Shown: positions 7,116 to 16,405, counted from the stretch's first letter. The stretch is 64,000 nucleotides of DNA from UBA952 sp044361535 (GCA_044361535.1 JBIKIQ010000009.1:1-64000); one strand, 5' to 3'. Made by a program: numbers and translations. The notes: generated by a model not told the origin, from the sequence alone.

Positions 7116-7404
7116 CTACCTGATGCACCGCTGGTGGAGTGAAGCCCCTTCCTGGGAGGTATCCCCCCCGTCTTGTTGTTAACCATAAACCTAGGAAGTG
7201 TCGTCAATCCTGTAAATAACTCTTTTAAAAGCGTAGCGGCTATTTTTAAAAAAATGGGAAATGAGACAGAAAAAATTTTGGGAATTTTCACTGTAAATGG
7301 GGGAAACGGTGACAACAGTCTTATTCTTTAACAATCTTACTTCCATACCTTTTTATAAAGTATAGGTGAAGAAAAAGAAGAAGTCAAGAGGTAATTGAAA
7401 ATAA
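7116..7404. other. Stretch without a supported gene
   Basis: Together with 7008-7115 this forms a 397-bp gap between the resolvase start and the end of the R-M operon. It contains a relatively GC-rich block (about 7120-7200). A leftward open frame of 74 codons here has low-complexity Pro/Phe/Ser composition and no ribosome-binding site, so I do not call it. Confidence 0.4.
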
Positions 7405-7782
7405 TTACACCATTAAGGAAGGATTATTCTTATTCCAAAGCTCTTTTAGGTTTGTTTGGGTATGAGGTTTGGAAGTAAAGTATAACAATGCCTCACGAGT
7501 TTGTTTGTCGATGGATTTATTTCCAGAACACTTTATCAGGGTTGCGTCAAAAAAGAATTTACAGTTAATCTCACCCTTATTTTTTATTAAATGAAAATGG
7601 GGTTTGTTTTCAATAAAGTGATCATTGGGGAAAATTTGGAATGAAAAACCAAATCTATTATTCCATTCTTTGACCTGTTCTAATTCAATCAGCTTTATTC
7701 CCTTCTTCATCCTTTCGATAGTATGTCCTTTCGATAGTTCATACAACAGTTGGTCAAAACCCATTTCTAATTTTTCAGCCAT
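7405..7782 (-). CDS. DUF4160-like protein ending the R-M operon
   Basis: About 125 residues when started at ATG 7782, which overlaps the stop of the metallopeptidase gene as TGATG. The upstream ATG at 7794 is less likely. The middle has NDHFIENKPHFHL and the C terminus a hydrophobic helix followed by LKELWNK, resembling DUF4160 proteins, small proteins often found in toxin-antitoxin or defence surroundings. The role is unknown. Being last in the restriction operon, it may modulate the system or be a passenger. Confidence 0.55.
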   Translation of the reverse strand: MAEKLEMGFDQLLYELSKGHTIERMKKGIKLIELEQVKEWNNRFGFSFQIFPNDHFIENKPHFHLIKNKGEINCKFFFDATLIKCSGNKSIDKQTREALLYFTSKPHTQTNLKELWNKNNPSLMV

Positions 7783-8504
7783 CAGTACCCCCAATCATTA
7801 TGTGCCACAGGTAGGCTATTTAATTCGTCTCTGTGCTGTCTCCATTTCGGCATGAATTTATCTATGTAAGCGACGAATTTATCGTTGTGACTGCGTTCCA
7901 AAAGGTGTACTAGTTCATGGACTATTATATACTCAATGCAGTTTAAGGGCTTCTTAGATAACTCCAGATTTAACCAAATCCTTTTCTCGTCGACATTACA
8001 CGTCCCCCACTTGGTTTTCATTACCTTAATACCCCAAGAATTTGATTTTACCCCAATAATGGGTTCCCATTTCTCAATTAGTGAGGGAACTATCTTTTTT
8101 AATTCCTTCCGGTACCATTCTTTCATAAGAATAGCCTTCTCCTCAGTGGTAGCGTTTTCCTTAACTTGAAGGATGATCTTATTTCCGTTTTTGGAGACTC
8201 TTTGTCTATTGGAAAATGAAAGCGTCAATAAGAATCTTCTTCCCATGAAGTAATGACTTTCACCAGTCTGAAAAGTTCTTTTTGATTCTCTAGGTTGATC
8301 GTTAAAATTCTTAATGTGTTTCTTTATCCATCCTAGTTTTGAAATTGCGAATAGACGCAACATTTCTGAATCAGCTGAATTGGGAACAGATAGACGAATT
8401 CTTCCAGTTGGGGGATACACCGCTAAGTGCATGTTCTTTATGTCCTTGCGAATGATATCGATGGTTAAATTGGAAATCGTAATATGTTCAGAATTAATAC
8501 TCAT
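7782..8504 (-). CDS. YgjP/SprT-type M48-like metallopeptidase
   Basis: A 240-residue protein with a zinc motif HELVHLLERSH: H196, E197, H200 and a third His at 206. The N-terminal beta-rich part and the KTKWGTC segment (163-169) match the YgjP (DUF45) family. Members of this family are frequently encoded next to type I restriction genes, and here the start overlaps the hsdR stop by 11 bp. How the peptidase serves the R-M system is not established; controlling the level of a subunit is one possibility. Confidence 0.88.
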   Translation of the reverse strand: MSINSEHITISNLTIDIIRKDIKNMHLAVYPPTGRIRLSVPNSADSEMLRLFAISKLGWIKKHIKNFNDQPRESKRTFQTGESHYFMGRRFLLTLSFSNRQRVSKNGNKIILQVKENATTEEKAILMKEWYRKELKKIVPSLIEKWEPIIGVKSNSWGIKVMKTKWGTCNVDEKRIWLNLELSKKPLNCIEYIIVHELVHLLERSHNDKFVAYIDKFMPKWRQHRDELNSLPVAHNDWGY

Positions 8505-11500
8505 GTTGTGCTTTCACAATTTCCATTATTTTCTCGGTCTGTTCGTCATTATTAAGGAGGTTATGAATTGCAAGACGTAATTTTCTCTCTTTAATTCCGC
8601 CATCTCTCCAACCATCTAGTTTATTAGATTGGATAACATTATCTAATGCTAACGCTAATATCTCGTTCTTTTCCAAGTTGTCATACAAAGACTGTTTTGC
8701 ACGAGAATCTAATGAACTCGGGTACTGACTTATAGATGGCGTCGTAACATCCTTTGCAAGATCTTTTATTTTCTCCAAGTACTCAGCGTAAGCGATTGTT
8801 TCCTCTTTTCGTTGCTTGATTAATTCATCTAAAAGGATAGACATTTTCTCGTAATACTTCGGGTTAGTCTGAGACTCCTCAATAATTACCTTTCTAACAT
8901 TATTCTCAATTGTCTCTGCAACCGCTTGTTGTTTAGAAGAACCATATCCAGCTCTTTCTTCCGATGCCATATTAACGATAAGATCTACCAGGGTACTGTT
9001 TTCAAAATTGGAAATCTTCTTGCTGCTTTTGGCGTCAAGATACATATCCATTAACTGTCTCATACCAGGTTCATACGCTTTGAAATCCAATAAATCACCA
9101 CTCGCCAGTTTAATGGTATCTCGTAAATCTGAATAGTACTTAACCTCTTGTTGGATTTTCTTGGCTTCCTCATCGGAATAACCCAGTTTATTCATCTCAT
9201 TGGCAACATTAGCGTAGGATCTAATAACCGAAACCACTGCCTTGTACAATGCGACTCTTCGTTCTTCCGTCGATTTAATATCTTCAGGATTTTCAGTATT
9301 CCCACAAAAGTAATGTATGAAGGTAGGTTCATCTTTTGGGTGAACAGGTTCACACATTGCTCTTACCGCCTCAAGGGCTGTCTCCAATCGTTCTTTACTA
9401 ACTTCATATCTGTTAGAAAGAAGTCCTTTAACATCGTCTTCATCAAATTGATCAAATGCGGATGAAGTGTAATCGGTAATAGATCTCTCAAGACTTTCAA
9501 ATAGGTCTTTATAATCTACAATATATCCGTATTCTTTATCCTCTGTATCGACTCTGTTTACACGACAGATGGCTTGGAATAACCCATGATCCTGCATCTT
9601 CTTGTCGATGTATAGATATGTTGCCGATGGAGCGTCAAACCCTGTCAATAATTTATCAACCACGATGAGGAGTTTCATTTTTGCAGGTTCCTTAATGAAT
9701 TGAGTCTTTGCCTCAGCTTCAAAATCTTCCGTGGCTTTACCATTTAACATTTTAAGATAAACATCGTATTTCAAGAGTTTATCCGTTGGTGAACCTTCTC
9801 CTGTCTCTTCGCCTTTAATATCTCCGTGATGTGGTTCATAAGAAGTAATAATCGCACATTCTTTAAAACCCGCATTTTGGAACAATTCATAGTATTTACA
9901 AGCCTGAAAAACGGAACTTGAAACCAACATTGCGTTACCTTCTCCTGTTGCTAAACGTGGTTTGACTTTAAAGTCTTTTATGATGTCAAATACAATCTTT
10001 TCCAAACGGGATTTAGACCCCAGGACCTTCTGCATTGTCCCCCACCTTTTTTTCAATTCAACCTTGGCAACATCAGTTAAACCTCTGGTTTCCGCTTCAA
10101 ACCATTCATCGATGGATTGTTGGTCGGTAACAAATTGTTCTACGTCTCTTGCTTCATATAACAAGTCCAGAACGACACCGTCCTCCACTGCCTCATCAAA
10201 TTTGTATGGATTTCCGATGTATGGACCAAATACTTCTATACTCTTCTGTTTGTCCTTTTTAAGAAGAGGGGTCCCAGTAAAACCGATGAAAAGAGAATCA
10301 GGAAGAATCAATTTCATAGCGTCATGTAACTTACCTGATTGTGTTCGGTGACATTCATCTACAAAGACATAGATATCACCCTTCGCCTTGAAGTCAGTTC
10401 CTAAACTCAGTTTCAAATCCTCAATAAAAGAATCATAATCTCCTTCTTCTGAACCACGACCAAACTTGTGTACCAAACTACAAACCAATGAGTGATTCTT
10501 TTCATTTAGTGACTTGATTAAGTCTCTACCACTTTTTGTTCGGTAGATACTTTCTTCAACACCAATAAATAGTTTTTGAATCTGATCATCTAATTCTTCC
10601 CGGTCAGTAATGATTAGAACTCTGCTGTCTTCTACATTTTCTAAAATCCATTTGGTTAACCAAACCATGGTTAAACTTTTACCTGAACCTTGAGTATGCC
10701 AAATAATACCCCCTTGTCGATTGCGGATATTGGTGTGAGCAGCAGTAATCCCAAAATATTGGTTAGGACGACATAATTTTTTAACTCCCTTATCGAAGAC
10801 TATAAAGTCATGGATAAGTTCTAAGAATCGTTCTTTTTGACCTAAAACGTAAAGGTGTTTGTCTAATGAGTAATCAAATTCTTTATTCGCCTCTTCTTTC
10901 CACTGGAGGTAGTACTTTTCTGTGGTTTCAATGGTTCCATAGCGTAACCCTTGAGCGTCATTTCCAGCAAACACAAGTTGAATAGTGGTAAAGAACTTCT
11001 GTATGAAAATTGGTTTTTGATTATCGAGATTTTGACGAATACCTTCCGATACTCCAACCTTACTTCTTTTTAATTCTAATACCCCCAAAGCTATTCCATT
11101 GACGTAGATAACTATATCCGGTCTTTTATCATGTTGTCCCCCTTTAAAAGTTACTTCTTCAGCAATTGCGAAATGGTTGGTGCCAGGAGTTTTCCAATCG
11201 ACTAACCAAACCGTTTCTTTTGGTTGCCCTTGTTCAACTCTTACTGTTACACCATAGCGCAGGAGTTTGTATACTTCTTTATTCGCCTCATACAATCCAT
11301 TGGGTAGTGAAGTAGCAACCTTAACCAATTCATCACACGCCTTTTTCGAAACAGCATCAGAATAACCACGATGAATTAGATTCTTAATTAGTAATTCTTC
11401 CTCGATGGGTTGAGATCTCATATGTTCAGTCCAATCACCTAGGTATTCATAACCAAGTTCTTTTTGGAAAAGGTCAATTATTCTATTTTGGGTCACTATT

Positions 11501-11526
11501 TCAGGTTTACCTATGGTATTATTCAT
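8494..11526 (-). CDS. hsdR: Type I restriction enzyme R subunit
   Basis: A 1010-residue endonuclease and translocase subunit. The N-terminal PD-(D/E)xK nuclease has D137 in RPDIVIY and E151/K153 in LELKR. The SF2 motor has Walker A (GSGKS, about 280-284), a DECH box (390-393), FTGTP, and motif VI as QAICRVNRVD. It cuts DNA far from unmodified target sites after translocation by the M/S/R complex. The C-terminal 250 residues are helical and probably bind HsdM. All motifs look intact. The gene lies 9 bp after the NucS-like gene and overlaps the peptidase gene. Confidence 0.96.
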   Translation of the reverse strand: MNNTIGKPEIVTQNRIIDLFQKELGYEYLGDWTEHMRSQPIEEELLIKNLIHRGYSDAVSKKACDELVKVATSLPNGLYEANKEVYKLLRYGVTVRVEQGQPKETVWLVDWKTPGTNHFAIAEEVTFKGGQHDKRPDIVIYVNGIALGVLELKRSKVGVSEGIRQNLDNQKPIFIQKFFTTIQLVFAGNDAQGLRYGTIETTEKYYLQWKEEANKEFDYSLDKHLYVLGQKERFLELIHDFIVFDKGVKKLCRPNQYFGITAAHTNIRNRQGGIIWHTQGSGKSLTMVWLTKWILENVEDSRVLIITDREELDDQIQKLFIGVEESIYRTKSGRDLIKSLNEKNHSLVCSLVHKFGRGSEEGDYDSFIEDLKLSLGTDFKAKGDIYVFVDECHRTQSGKLHDAMKLILPDSLFIGFTGTPLLKKDKQKSIEVFGPYIGNPYKFDEAVEDGVVLDLLYEARDVEQFVTDQQSIDEWFEAETRGLTDVAKVELKKRWGTMQKVLGSKSRLEKIVFDIIKDFKVKPRLATGEGNAMLVSSSVFQACKYYELFQNAGFKECAIITSYEPHHGDIKGEETGEGSPTDKLLKYDVYLKMLNGKATEDFEAEAKTQFIKEPAKMKLLIVVDKLLTGFDAPSATYLYIDKKMQDHGLFQAICRVNRVDTEDKEYGYIVDYKDLFESLERSITDYTSSAFDQFDEDDVKGLLSNRYEVSKERLETALEAVRAMCEPVHPKDEPTFIHYFCGNTENPEDIKSTEERRVALYKAVVSVIRSYANVANEMNKLGYSDEEAKKIQQEVKYYSDLRDTIKLASGDLLDFKAYEPGMRQLMDMYLDAKSSKKISNFENSTLVDLIVNMASEERAGYGSSKQQAVAETIENNVRKVIIEESQTNPKYYEKMSILLDELIKQRKEETIAYAEYLEKIKDLAKDVTTPSISQYPSSLDSRAKQSLYDNLEKNEILALALDNVIQSNKLDGWRDGGIKERKLRLAIHNLLNNDEQTEKIMEIVKAQHEY

Positions 11527-11535
11527 TTGTGTAGA

Positions 11536-12462
11536 TTAACTTTTAAATAATTGAAAGTTTACCTTGTATCGATAAAATTCTATGTTATTGGTAACGGATA
11601 GTGCTCTCCTGATTCTAATGTCGTCATCTAATCCAATGATGACACCTTTTACAGTTTGGTCCTTCTCAGCGAGTTCTTCTTTTACATAACCCATATAGCG
11701 TTGAATCTGACCTACTACATTATCACTAACTCTTCCTTTTTTTAATTCTACCACTAAAATGGTCTTTTTATCCTTGCTTAAAGCGAGAATATCAATGGGA
11801 CCTGTATCACTTGGGTATTGTTGACCTACAATTTCACCATCTTCTTCAAAAATCTCATAATGTTTACCAAGTTCTGTCTGTTTCCAGTTCTGAACCAAGA
11901 AGTCTTCCAAGTGCTTTTCAAGTGCGAACACCGATGGATCTTCAACAGTTGAATCGGTAGAAATCAATGTTGGGGGTTTGTGTCCTCCGATTAGGCGTTC
12001 AATTTCTTCGGCGTATTGAGAAATATCACTTGTTGTTCCAATTGAACCTGAAGAGTTCTTCAACTCTTGAGACATGGCATTCCGTTCAATTACCACAGGA
12101 TACCATTTTACATTTCGACGGTGGAAAAGTATCTCGTTTGGTTTGTAGTAATAGTCTGAATCTACTTCACCTACATAATAATTCCCTTGACCATCAGGAC
12201 ATAGTACGATATCTCCTTTACGAATACCTTTACAAATGGTCCATAACATACCACACGCTAATCCTGCGGCAACTTTACTTTTACCAGGGTTTGCTTTTAA
12301 CCAAACAGGACGGTACTTTGCGTTAAAGTCTTTCCAGTTGTCGGTAAACTTATTGGTTAGGTCTTCATGAATATCGAAATCTGCTCCGATAAATGATCCA
12401 TCATGACATTCTTTCGCATAAATACTTTTAGATCCTAACATGACACGTACATACTTTTTCAT
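11536..12462 (-). CDS. PUA-like plus NucS-like nuclease in the R-M operon
   Basis: 308 residues. The C-terminal half (about 178-300) is a NucS/DUF91-type nuclease: D224 in GPIDILAL, E239 and K241 in VVELKKG, and QIQRYMGYV (252-260). The N-terminal half (about 60-155) has GDIVLCPDGQGNYYVGEV and HRRNVKWYPV, which resembles PUA/EVE-like domains that recognise modified bases. The gene sits between hsdS and hsdR, overlapping hsdS by 4 bp, so it is made with the R-M enzyme. A second nuclease sensing modified or foreign DNA is an inference. Confidence 0.75.
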   Translation of the reverse strand: MKKYVRVMLGSKSIYAKECHDGSFIGADFDIHEDLTNKFTDNWKDFNAKYRPVWLKANPGKSKVAAGLACGMLWTICKGIRKGDIVLCPDGQGNYYVGEVDSDYYYKPNEILFHRRNVKWYPVVIERNAMSQELKNSSGSIGTTSDISQYAEEIERLIGGHKPPTLISTDSTVEDPSVFALEKHLEDFLVQNWKQTELGKHYEIFEEDGEIVGQQYPSDTGPIDILALSKDKKTILVVELKKGRVSDNVVGQIQRYMGYVKEELAEKDQTVKGVIIGLDDDIRIRRALSVTNNIEFYRYKVNFQLFKS

Positions 12463-13730
12463 ACCAACCTTGTTTTTCCCGTTAATAATTCCTGCATCAT
12501 GCCTTGTTTAACATCTTGGTATTTTACTTTTTTCGATTCCAAAACATCAATTTCTGTGTCCATGTCTGAAAGGATTTTGGCAATTGCGACTTGTTCTTTT
12601 AAATCTTTAGGACGATTCAATTCCACCACTTTAACAAGTTCCTTGTTTAGATTTAGCACACCACTTCCAGATGCTTTAGTTAAATATTGGTTGAAAACAT
12701 CTTTAGACATTAATGTGTAATAGAGGAACTCTCTGTCAAAAAACTCAGCATAGTTTTGAAGGACTAACCAACCATCATGCACGCAACCGTCTATTTTTAA
12801 AATGTATGGTCTACCGAAGGACATTGAGTTTGAAAGAAGAAAATCACCGACTTTAACATTCCTCGAATATTGTTGCCCTTCTGGAATTATCTTTTCTACA
12901 CTACTAACGATGTATTTACTTTTGGGGCTCGTATCTCCAATTTTTATCCAGTTTACACCTTCTGGAGAGGATGTGATATATTCTTGAATTGGTCTGGGAG
13001 AACCTCCTCTTAGTACATCAATCACTTTTTCTACTTTGATTCGCTCCCAATCACCACTGAAACCTGGCAAACGTTTCCCCCCTTTATGAGGTGGTGTCAA
13101 CAACTGCTGCATCGCACCTTGCTTGATAGCTTTCTTTTTGGCTATCAATTTATCCAAACTGCTGATTAGCGCATCAACATCACTCAAGGCATAGGCAATG
13201 GCTTTTTGTTCGTTAAGGGTTGGGGGCGCAGGAAAATTATAATGAACGAAGTCCTTTTGATATAAATGGGATATTGTAGAACCCGCAGTTAATTTACCAA
13301 GAAAGTCTTTGAAGTGATCCGACATTAATAGGTGATAAAAATACCCTGAGTGATAATATCCTTTTCTTGGGCGAATCACGAATACACCACTGTTCAATGT
13401 GGTTGGTAACGGAACATCATCTACGAACGCTACCTTACCTATAGTTCCATCTTTTGTTACAAGCACGTCACCCGACTTGACCTGAATATTTTTATCTTGT
13501 TCGTATCTTTCTTTTGCTACAAAAACACAATTATCCCAATCGATAAAACCGTTTAAGAAATCAGTTCCAGTTATAAGATAATAATCTCCTGAATTAAGAT
13601 ATTCAGCTGTTGTTAGCCCTTGCCAACCTATTCTTGCTTTGAGAACAGAACTCTCACCTAAGTTTAACTCAATCCAATCTGAAGGATATTTAGTTTCTGA
13701 GTTAAGTTTTTGTCTTTCTTTTAACTCCAT
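12459..13730 (-). CDS. hsdS: Type I R-M specificity subunit
   Basis: 423 residues with two target-recognition domains (about 15-165 and 225-370). Each is followed by a conserved helical spacer; the first includes LSDVDALISSLDKLIAKKKA and the second LSDMDTEIDVLESKK. KQGAMQQLL and KQGMMQELL repeat at matching places, as expected of the tandem HsdS architecture. It sets the bipartite DNA target shared by methylation and restriction. The start overlaps hsdM by 10 bp. No frameshift or inverted partial hsdS copy is visible nearby, so phase variation by shuffling is not indicated. Confidence 0.95.
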   Translation of the reverse strand: MELKERQKLNSETKYPSDWIELNLGESSVLKARIGWQGLTTAEYLNSGDYYLITGTDFLNGFIDWDNCVFVAKERYEQDKNIQVKSGDVLVTKDGTIGKVAFVDDVPLPTTLNSGVFVIRPRKGYYHSGYFYHLLMSDHFKDFLGKLTAGSTISHLYQKDFVHYNFPAPPTLNEQKAIAYALSDVDALISSLDKLIAKKKAIKQGAMQQLLTPPHKGGKRLPGFSGDWERIKVEKVIDVLRGGSPRPIQEYITSSPEGVNWIKIGDTSPKSKYIVSSVEKIIPEGQQYSRNVKVGDFLLSNSMSFGRPYILKIDGCVHDGWLVLQNYAEFFDREFLYYTLMSKDVFNQYLTKASGSGVLNLNKELVKVVELNRPKDLKEQVAIAKILSDMDTEIDVLESKKVKYQDVKQGMMQELLTGKTRLV

Positions 13731-16141
13731 ACCAATCCCATTTTTTGAAGGTGTTCAGCTACTATGGATTCAAGAGTTTCAGTCTCAATTGCTAGTGAAC
13801 CTAACTTATTATCATAGCGTTCTCCCAATTCTTTAATACGGGTAGTTAATCGTTGTGAAATACCATCAATTTCAGTCTGAATATCAAATTTGATAGATGT
13901 CAACCATTTGTCGTCCACTACGATATCCCGAACTTCGTTTCCAGTCAACTTACCAAACTGTTCCAAGGTCAATTGATCCAATTCCGCTTCTTTGGCTTTC
14001 ACCGTTTTCTTCAATTCCGCTTCCTTGTCGAAGAAATTTAAAAGTTGGGTTGCCTGTTCAACTGCTTCTTTTTCGTTAGCATTGGTTTTGTTGTCCTTAA
14101 TGAATTTGGTTACCGTTACTTTGGTCAAACTGCCTTTGTCGTTCGTTGCCTCACTCAACAATCCTTCATCACCGGTATGTTCCTCTTCAAACTGAGATAT
14201 CTCACTTTGCACTGACTCCAATGAACTTTGGAATTCGTTCAATTCAGATTGTTCAGTTGAAAGGAATTTTTTAATAATCAGTTCTTTTGGAATCAAGTCA
14301 CAGGTCCAACCTTTATCTACTTCTTTCCCTTTGTTGTTCTTTTCCAAGATGCGTCGAACATTAACGGTCCAACCGTCTTCAACAATCAAATAAATATCAT
14401 CTTTCAAGGTCTCGTTCCAGTAGTTCATCAAATGCTGGTATACACTGTAGGAGTCCAACAAGTTTTTTCCCTTGTATTCTGTTAAGAGTGCTTCAGTGAG
14501 TTGATGGATAAATTTCTTCGGAGCAGTGGTCCCATCAATATGATTTAGAATAGGTAAAACTGTTGTTTTCCAATTTGTAAAAACACTTTCCAAGCTGTCA
14601 CTATATGCTGTAAATTCAGGATGGGAAAAGATTGTTTCTTTTATCTTATTCGATTCAATTTTTAATTGACTATAACCTTCTCGTAACGGTTCAAATAAAT
14701 CATTCTTTAGATTTCCATAAACTGTCCAATAACTGTTAAGACCATCTATATCTCGATTTGGAATACCACCACTCAAATGTGCTTGTAGGTCCTGAATATC
14801 CTCCTCATCTTGTGTGTCAATGTAACGAGGAATATTTAGATTGAATTCATTCTTTTCAATTTCTTCAAATGGAACGAACCTGGAAAACTTTGGAACCTCA
14901 ACTTCGGAATTAAATACGTCTACAATCTTGTGAATGTCCTTTTCTTGCAGTCTGTTCTTGTTACCATCTTTTATAAATCCTTTACTCGCATCGATCATGA
15001 AAATCCCCTTGCGTTCCTCTGTATTTGATTTATCCAAAACAATTATACACGCTGGAATACCGGTACCATAAAATAAGTTTGCAGGAAGACCGATGATTCC
15101 TTTTATCCATTTTCGTTCTATGATATTCTTTCTAATCTCAGATTCAGCATTTCCTCTAAATAAAACACCGTGAGGTAGGATAACCGCACCTTTACCTGTG
15201 CTTTTCAAACTTGCCAAGATGTGTAAAAGGAAAGCGTAGTCACCGTTCTTTTCCGGAGGTGTTCCATAGCCTCTAAATCGGTTAAATATATCATCGATAG
15301 GACTAATCCCATTGGTCCAGTTCTTTACTGAGAATGGAGGATTCGCTACGACAAAGTCAAATCGTTTAAGTGTACCGTCACTTTCTTTGAACTGTGGATC
15401 TGAAATGGTGTTCTTACCTGCAATTGAGGCTTCAGGATTCCCATGTAACCACATATTCATGATTGCCAAACCTTTTGTGGCAATATCTTTTTCTTGTCCG
15501 TAAAGGGTTAATCCGTTTGGTGATTCTTCAGCTACTTTTAACAAAAGTGAACCAGAACCCGCCGTAGGATCGTATGCCGTATAAGATGGTTTATCTGCTT
15601 CATGAACCTTGATAACTTTGGATAAGATTCTAGAAACCTCCGATGGTGTGTAAAACTGACCTTTACTTTTTCCGGATTCAGTTGCGAAGTGACGCATCAG
15701 GAACTCATAAGCGTCACCCAACACATCATCATCTTCCGCTCTATTGTTTTTAAAGTTCAATGATGGATTCTCAAATATTGCAACCAATTTTGTTAAGGTA
15801 TCAACCTTCTCTTTACCACTTCCTAGTTTATCATCATCATTGAAATCAGCAAGTTCAACCGACCCTTCTAAACCATTTGCAGAAAAAAGTGGGCGTAGGA
15901 TTTGCTTATTTATTTTATCCCCAATGTCCGGTTGATTTTTTAGTTTAATCATGTCATCAAAGGATGAACCACTTGGGATTTCAATCAAACTATTTGGATT
16001 GCCTGCGTATTTGTCACTTACATATTTGACAAATAACATGGTAAGAACATAATCTTTGTATTGTGAGGCATCCATTCCCCCTCTTAATTCATCACAACTC
16101 GCCCAAAGGGAGCTGTATAATTCCGATTTTTTAATTGCCAT
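13721..16141 (-). CDS. hsdM: Type I R-M methyltransferase subunit, long form
   Basis: 806 residues, against roughly 500-550 for classical HsdM. The HsdM N-terminal domain is at about 5-150 and GQFYTPSEVS at 161-170. The SAM motif I is DPTAGSGSLL (191-200) and the N6-adenine catalytic motif IV is NPPF (267-270). The residues after about 500 form a long charged helical region with coiled-coil character (about 650-800). It methylates adenine in the HsdS target and is needed for restriction. Both ends overlap neighbours, with XRE by 11 bp and hsdS by 10 bp. Confidence 0.95.
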   Translation of the reverse strand: MAIKKSELYSSLWASCDELRGGMDASQYKDYVLTMLFVKYVSDKYAGNPNSLIEIPSGSSFDDMIKLKNQPDIGDKINKQILRPLFSANGLEGSVELADFNDDDKLGSGKEKVDTLTKLVAIFENPSLNFKNNRAEDDDVLGDAYEFLMRHFATESGKSKGQFYTPSEVSRILSKVIKVHEADKPSYTAYDPTAGSGSLLLKVAEESPNGLTLYGQEKDIATKGLAIMNMWLHGNPEASIAGKNTISDPQFKESDGTLKRFDFVVANPPFSVKNWTNGISPIDDIFNRFRGYGTPPEKNGDYAFLLHILASLKSTGKGAVILPHGVLFRGNAESEIRKNIIERKWIKGIIGLPANLFYGTGIPACIIVLDKSNTEERKGIFMIDASKGFIKDGNKNRLQEKDIHKIVDVFNSEVEVPKFSRFVPFEEIEKNEFNLNIPRYIDTQDEEDIQDLQAHLSGGIPNRDIDGLNSYWTVYGNLKNDLFEPLREGYSQLKIESNKIKETIFSHPEFTAYSDSLESVFTNWKTTVLPILNHIDGTTAPKKFIHQLTEALLTEYKGKNLLDSYSVYQHLMNYWNETLKDDIYLIVEDGWTVNVRRILEKNNKGKEVDKGWTCDLIPKELIIKKFLSTEQSELNEFQSSLESVQSEISQFEEEHTGDEGLLSEATNDKGSLTKVTVTKFIKDNKTNANEKEAVEQATQLLNFFDKEAELKKTVKAKEAELDQLTLEQFGKLTGNEVRDIVVDDKWLTSIKFDIQTEIDGISQRLTTRIKELGERYDNKLGSLAIETETLESIVAEHLQKMGLVWS

Positions 16142-16349
16142 TGGTATGCTGGTTTAGTATGTTTTCATCAATCAGTAGATCCTTCGCTGAACAATTCAAA
16201 ATCCTCCCGATAAGAAATAAAACTTCTAGAGAGGGTTGTCTACGATTAGAACAATAGGCGTTTACGGTTTCAAATGATTTTCCAATCAATTCACTCAGTT
16301 GTACCTGGGTCAATTTATTTTCTTCTAAAACTTCTTTTATCCGATTCAA
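16131..16349 (-). CDS. XRE-family regulator of the R-M operon
   Basis: A 72-residue Cro/C1-type helix-turn-helix protein. The helix-turn-helix spans about residues 14-35 (LTQVQLSELIGKSFETVNAY), with further helices after it. It is first in the R-M operon and overlaps hsdM by 11 bp. Size and position match controller (C) proteins of restriction systems, which time methylase and nuclease expression. A perfect inverted repeat 34 bp upstream is its likely binding site. Confidence 0.88.
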   Translation of the reverse strand: MNRIKEVLEENKLTQVQLSELIGKSFETVNAYCSNRRQPSLEVLFLIGRILNCSAKDLLIDENILNQHTNGN

Positions 16350-16382
16350 GGGTCTAGTGATTTAAGAGGCTAAATTAAATAT

Positions 16383-16405
16383 AATATGTCGTTTTGTGAC
16401 ATATT
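16383..16405. promoter_or_regulatory. Perfect inverted repeat, probable XRE operator
   Basis: AATATGTC and GACATATT form 8-bp perfect arms with the 7-base spacer GTTTTGT. The site lies 34-56 bp upstream of the XRE start, where a promoter would be. Autoregulation of the R-M operon through this site is a direct prediction from its symmetry and position. Confidence 0.65.

Noticed and set aside
7091..7315. Leftward 74-codon open frame in the gap after the R-M operon
   Set aside because: Low-complexity composition, no ribosome-binding site and no homology impression. It spans a locally GC-rich stretch that lacks stops by chance.
12459..13730. A phase-variable, shuffling type I specificity locus
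   Set aside because: There is only one hsdS, with no partial inverted hsdS copies. The small resolvase is outside the operon and not flanked by hsdS-like repeats.
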